Shown here in pieces: positions 6,710 through 8,973 of a stretch of 8,973 nucleotides of DNA. Below the pieces are notes generated by a model. The model was given only the letters and a program-made list of their open reading frames with translations. It had not been told where the DNA came from and did not search any database. This DNA comes from Acidobacteriota bacterium (GTDB lineage Bacteria; Acidobacteriota; Thermoanaerobaculia; Multivoradales; JAHEKO01). Each line of letters begins with the position of its first letter. Position 1 is the stretch's first letter. Where the stretch lies: the NCBI GenBank assembly GCA_024638355.1, contig JAHEKO010000130.1, positions 1-8,973 of the forward strand, given 5' to 3'. The translations under genes were made by a program, and so were the position numbers.

Positions 6710-7268
6710 GCGACCGACACCGGGCGCTGCCCGGATCGTGATGCTGGCGCTCGCGGCGCCGGCGTTTCTGCTGCTGGCGCAGTGCTCGGCCGAACCCGAG
6801 CCGGAGCCCGCCGAGCCGATCGCCGTCGCCCCACCGGCGGCCGCCCCGGCGGCCGAGCCGATCGCCGCCGACGAGAGCGCGGCCGGCTCGGCCCCCGCGC
6901 GCGACCTCGCGACCACCGGCCGGCAACGAGAGCTGGTGGAGGCGATCAAGGGCTGGCTGGGCGCCTGGTCGGAGCAGCGAGTCGAGGACTACCTCGATCA
7001 CTATTCGGAGAGCTTCACGCCGCCGAGTGGCCTGTCGCGCGCGCGGTGGGAGGATCAACGGTGGGATCGCGTGTCGGCGCCGCGCTTCGTACGCGTCACG
7101 ATGACGGGTCTAAAGACCGAGTTGCTGGGCGCGGAGCGCGCGCGCGCGACCTTCTTCCAGCACTACCGCTCCGACGGCTTTACCGACACGGTCCACAAGA
7201 CCCTCGAGCTCGTCTGGGAAGACGGCCGTTGGCGGATCACGCGCGAGTCGTCGGAGTCGGCTCGCTAG
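6702..7268 (+). CDS. Exported NTF2-like (Cds6-type) protein, possible lipoprotein
   Basis: This protein of about 188 residues is probably exported. It has an Arg-containing n-region (R3, R4, R11), a hydrophobic core (13-26) and then C28 within 'LLLAQC'. That resembles a lipobox, but Gln before the Cys is atypical, so lipidation is uncertain. A Glu/Pro/Ala-rich linker (about 31-70) follows. Residues 75-182 form an NTF2-like domain of the type found at the C-terminus of YafK/Cds6-like L,D-transpeptidases, recognisable by 'WLGAWSEQRVEDYLDHYS', 'PPSGLSRARWEDQR', 'FFQHYRSDGFTD' and 'KTLELVWEDGRWRITRE'. Here it stands alone, without a catalytic domain. GTG 6702 overlaps the chain-length gene's stop by 8 bases and supplies the charged n-region; ATG 6741 would give a signal peptide lacking charge. 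No good Shine-Dalgarno precedes either, so the start is uncertain. Its role is unknown; coupling suggests a periplasmic accessory to polymer assembly. Confidence 0.72.
   Translation: MPRRPTPGAARIVMLALAAPAFLLLAQCSAEPEPEPAEPIAVAPPAAAPAAEPIAADESAAGSAPARDLATTGRQRELVEAIKGWLGAWSEQRVEDYLDHYSESFTPPSGLSRARWEDQRWDRVSAPRFVRVTMTGLKTELLGAERARATFFQHYRSDGFTDTVHKTLELVWEDGRWRITRESSESAR
6810..6867 (+). repeat. 16-base direct repeat inside the NTF2-like gene's linker
   Basis: GCCGAGCCGATCGCCG occurs exactly at 6810-6825 and 6852-6867, 42 bases apart and in frame, so the linker repeats 'AEPIA' after 14 residues. It looks like internal duplication in a low-complexity Ala/Pro/Glu linker. Slippage between copies could change linker length without breaking the frame. 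No other role is evident. Confidence 0.7.
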
Positions 7269-8751
7269 GGCGGGTCGTTTCCCCCGACGCCGGCTCTCGC
7301 GGCTCGGCCGCGGTCTCGTTCCTGCCCACCTGGCCGAGCGCCAGGGCGATGCCGGCGAGGAGCCAGAAGTAGCGCGGGTGGGAGGCGTGGAGGAAAACGG
7401 AGGCGATCAGGAAGCCGATGAAGCTGAGCGTGAAGGCCTCGGTGATCCGCGCGATGTCGTTCTTGCCGGCCGCGAACAGCGCCTTGCGCGCCTCGAGCGC
7501 GCCGCCCAGCGCGCTCCAGATCAATAACCCGAAGGCGGCCATCCCGATCAGCCCGGTCTCGGAAAGGATCTCGAGGTAGAGGTTGTGGGGCTTGCGGCGG
7601 ATGCGGGGGTCGAGGCCGACCTCGCGCGAGTAGCTGTCGTAGCGGAAGGGGTAGTTGCCGAGCCCGACGCCCACGATCGGATGGTCCTGGAACATCTCGA
7701 TCGCCACCAGATTCTCGCTCAGCCGGCCGCGGACGGACATCTCGCGCGTGGTGCCGCGCTCGCTAAGCTCGGTGACCGAGTCCGCGAGCTGCGTCACCCG
7801 GTCGATGTAGGCGTCGGGCGCCAACGGCACCAACGCGGCGACCACCGCCGCGGCCGCCAGCAGATGAAGCGGCTTCGGGCGCCGCACCACGGCGACCAGC
7901 CCGAGCAGGGCGACGAGGCTCACCAGCGCGCTACGAGAGTAGGTGAAGACGATGGTCAGCATGCTGGCCCCGAGAGCCCAGAGCGCGGCGAGCCTCAACA
8001 GCGGTCGTTTCTCGAACTGCAGGCGATCGATCGCCAGCGGCACGATCGTCAGCAACAGCATGCCGTAGAAGTTCGGGTCGCCGATCGGTCCGCCGAGGCG
8101 AGTCGTGTGCTCGCCCTCGAGGGCGAAACCCACCGGCGTCCGGCCAAAGCCCCAATAGTCGAACTCGAAGTTGCCGGTGAGCTGCTGATGGACGCTGAGG
8201 GTCCCCATGAAGATCGTCGCCGCGAGCAGGGCCCAGATCACGCGTCTCAGTGTCGCTCCCGATTGAACCAGCGTCACGACGCACAGCACGATCAAGGCGT
8301 TCTTGGCCAGGAGGGTCAGCTCGGCGAAGGTGAAGGCGGGCGCCCGGGCCGCGAACAGCGAGAGGGTGCAAGCGAAAGCGTAGAGCGACACCAGCAAGGA
8401 GGCCTGCAACCATCCCTCGGGACGCGTTCCGGTCCGCACCCAGCGCAGCAGGATGGAAAGCAGCACCAGGGGCGCCAGCACCTTGGCGATGGAGGGCGCG
8501 CCGTGGAACTGAATCAGGACGTTCGACAGGCTGGTGTAGGTGGTGACGACCAGCGCCAGCAGGCCGATCTCGGGCACCGCCAGGATCACCGCCGCCGCCA
8601 CGCCGCCGGCCGCGAGAACGAGCAAGAGCAGCGGAGAGGACGCCTTGTCGACCACCAGGCCCGCCGTCACGCCCGCCGCGGCGGCGACACCCAGCCAGGC
8701 GAGCGGCGGGAGTCGCCAAACGCTCGGCCAGCTGGAGCTCGTTTGCGTCAC
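7237..8751 (-). CDS. O-antigen ligase/polymerase family membrane protein (Wzy_C/WaaL-like)
   Basis: This 504-residue protein with about 10-12 hydrophobic segments belongs to the O-antigen ligase/polymerase family, whose members either polymerise repeat units (Wzy) or attach finished polymer to an acceptor (WaaL) on the periplasmic side of the inner membrane. Typical landmarks are 'RLGGPIGDPNFYG' (218-230), 'FTYSRSALVSL' (269-279), the large periplasmic loop (about 311-400) with 'RGRLSENLVAIEMFQDHPIVG', 'GVGLGNYPF' (361-369) and the family signature 'KPHNLYLEILSETGLIG' (387-403). The C-terminal 25 residues are a hydrophilic Thr/Pro/Glu tail. GTG 8751 is the start, with only a weak GGGAC upstream. 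Its 3' end overlaps the convergent NTF2-like gene by 32 bases. With a flippase and chain-length protein nearby, a Wzy-like polymerase role is favoured, but sequence alone does not separate polymerase from ligase. Confidence 0.9.
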   Translation of the reverse strand: MTQTSSSWPSVWRLPPLAWLGVAAAAGVTAGLVVDKASSPLLLLVLAAGGVAAAVILAVPEIGLLALVVTTYTSLSNVLIQFHGAPSIAKVLAPLVLLSILLRWVRTGTRPEGWLQASLLVSLYAFACTLSLFAARAPAFTFAELTLLAKNALIVLCVVTLVQSGATLRRVIWALLAATIFMGTLSVHQQLTGNFEFDYWGFGRTPVGFALEGEHTTRLGGPIGDPNFYGMLLLTIVPLAIDRLQFEKRPLLRLAALWALGASMLTIVFTYSRSALVSLVALLGLVAVVRRPKPLHLLAAAAVVAALVPLAPDAYIDRVTQLADSVTELSERGTTREMSVRGRLSENLVAIEMFQDHPIVGVGLGNYPFRYDSYSREVGLDPRIRRKPHNLYLEILSETGLIGMAAFGLLIWSALGGALEARKALFAAGKNDIARITEAFTLSFIGFLIASVFLHASHPRYFWLLAGIALALGQVGRNETAAEPREPASGETTRPSEPTPTTRA

Positions 8752-8785
8752 CGGGTCCCGTCTTCAGCCAGAGAGCACGCCGCCG

Positions 8786-8791
8786 ATTCTA
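8786..8791 (-). promoter_or_regulatory. Candidate -10 box of the ligase/polymerase gene
   Basis: On the minus strand the hexamer TAGAAT (8791 down to 8786) matches TATAAT at 5 of 6 positions and lies 34 bases upstream of the GTG start at 8751. No good TTGACA-like box is found at the proper distance. Instead the -35 zone overlaps an imperfect inverted repeat at 8798-8820. This is a weak call based on one hexamer and its position. Confidence 0.3.
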
Positions 8792-8797
8792 GCGTCG

Positions 8798-8820
8798 GCG
8801 CCCGATCGCCTCATCGGCGC
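8798..8820. repeat. Imperfect inverted repeat between divergent genes
   Basis: CCGAT at 8802-8806 and ATCGG at 8813-8817 form a perfect 5-base dyad around a 6-base spacer. With one bulged C the arms extend to GCGCC(C)GAT and ATCGGCGC. It lies upstream of the -10 candidate for the ligase/polymerase gene and could be an operator or activator site; GC-rich DNA makes such arms fairly likely by chance. Confidence 0.25.
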
Positions 8821-8835
8821 AGTTCACACGCCGTC

Positions 8836-8864
8836 TTGCGCACGCCGGGCCGCCCCCGTACCAT
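8836..8864 (+). promoter_or_regulatory. Candidate promoter of the saccharopine-dehydrogenase-like gene
   Basis: TTGCGC at 8836-8841 and TACCAT at 8859-8864 are 17 bases apart. Each matches the sigma-70 consensus only partly (TTG core, and 4 of 6). The start site would be near 8871, about 5 bases before the ATG at 8876, so the mRNA would be leaderless or nearly so. This fits the absence of a Shine-Dalgarno sequence before that ATG. Confidence 0.4.
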
Positions 8865-8875
8865 CCGGCCGGCGT

Positions 8876-8973
8876 ATGAAGAGCGTCCTCGTACTCGGAG
8901 CCGGCCATAGCTCGCCCGAACTGATCCGGTATCTCCTGGAGCGGGCGGGCGAGCGGCGGTGGCGCGTGGTGGT
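8876..8973 (+). CDS. Saccharopine-dehydrogenase-like protein, N-terminus only (3' end outside window)
   Basis: The reading frame from ATG 8876 runs open to the window end and encodes 32 complete codons. It begins 'MKSVLVLGAGHSSPELIRYL', followed by a charged helix and the start of a second strand ('WRVVV'). This is the first beta-alpha-beta of a Rossmann fold with a GAGxSS dinucleotide loop. The 'VLVLGAGHSSPELIRYLL' wording is typical of bacterial saccharopine dehydrogenase/reductase-family proteins, which act in lysine metabolism through saccharopine. Only about 7-8% of a usual-length protein is visible, so substrate is uncertain. It reads away from the polysaccharide genes, has its own promoter candidate, and is probably a housekeeping gene at the locus boundary. 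Confidence 0.75.
   Translation, partial: MKSVLVLGAGHSSPELIRYLLERAGERRWRVV

Noticed and set aside
6810..6867. Direct repeat considered as a CRISPR or mobile-element trace
   Set aside because: There are only two 16-base copies, in frame within a low-complexity linker, and no array or transposase is nearby.
5189..6949. 586-codon minus-strand open frame opposite the chain-length gene
   Set aside because: Shadow frame. The plus-strand protein has membrane helices, coiled coil and the GNVR-like region; the minus-strand translation has none of these.
7931..8719. 262-codon minus-strand frame within the ligase/polymerase gene
   Set aside because: It is out of frame with the recognised protein, Arg/Gly/Ala-rich and without motifs.
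7585..8910. 441-codon plus-strand open frame opposite the ligase/polymerase
   Set aside because: It is a highly charged Gln/His/Arg/Asp translation antisense to a multi-pass membrane protein with the Wzy_C signature.

Overview
The window is strongly GC-rich (about two thirds G+C by eye) and almost fully coding. It carries the envelope-polysaccharide assembly genes of a Gram-negative-type (diderm) bacterium. GC-rich codon use, frequent GTG starts, weak Shine-Dalgarno sites and a Wza-type outer-membrane exporter would fit an Acidobacteriota-like or other deep-branching diderm lineage. That placement is inference; no marker gene fixes the taxonomy. No RNA genes, insertion sequences, CRISPR arrays or attachment sites were seen, and no stretch over 300 bases lacks a gene.

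Layout: (1) 1-423 (+), the C-terminal end of a GT4 glycosyltransferase cut by the window edge, followed after 4 bases by (2) 428-1810 (+), a secreted pectate-lyase-like beta-helix protein. (3) A minus-strand cluster read from about 5154 down to 1807: Wza-type polysaccharide export protein, GT4 glycosyltransferase and Wzx-type flippase, with 13-14 base gaps. Its last stop codon shares a CTAG palindrome with the stop of the pectate-lyase-like gene. (4) A divergent control region, 5155-5293, holding a sigma-70-like promoter, a dyad symmetry and a leader hairpin. (5) 5294-6709 (+), a Wzz/GNVR-type chain-length (co-polymerase) protein without a kinase domain, with an NTF2/Cds6-like exported protein apparently coupled to it (6702-7268). 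(6) 7237-8751 (-), an O-antigen ligase/polymerase family membrane protein whose 3' end overlaps the previous gene tail to tail. (7) From 8876 (+), the first 32 complete codons of a saccharopine-dehydrogenase-like Rossmann protein, probably the edge of the locus.

Together these supply most of a Wzx/Wzy-dependent pathway: glycosyltransferases build a lipid-linked repeat unit, the flippase turns it across the inner membrane, the O-antigen ligase/polymerase family protein polymerises or transfers it, the Wzz-type protein sets chain length, and the Wza-type protein exports it. The beta-helix protein could trim the polymer or act on an external one. No initiating phosphoglycosyl transferase, BY-kinase or phosphatase is visible here, so the locus probably continues to the left. 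The individual families are known. The less ordinary points are the lyase-like enzyme and NTF2-like protein inside the cluster, the two overlapping convergent gene pairs, and the structured divergent promoter.
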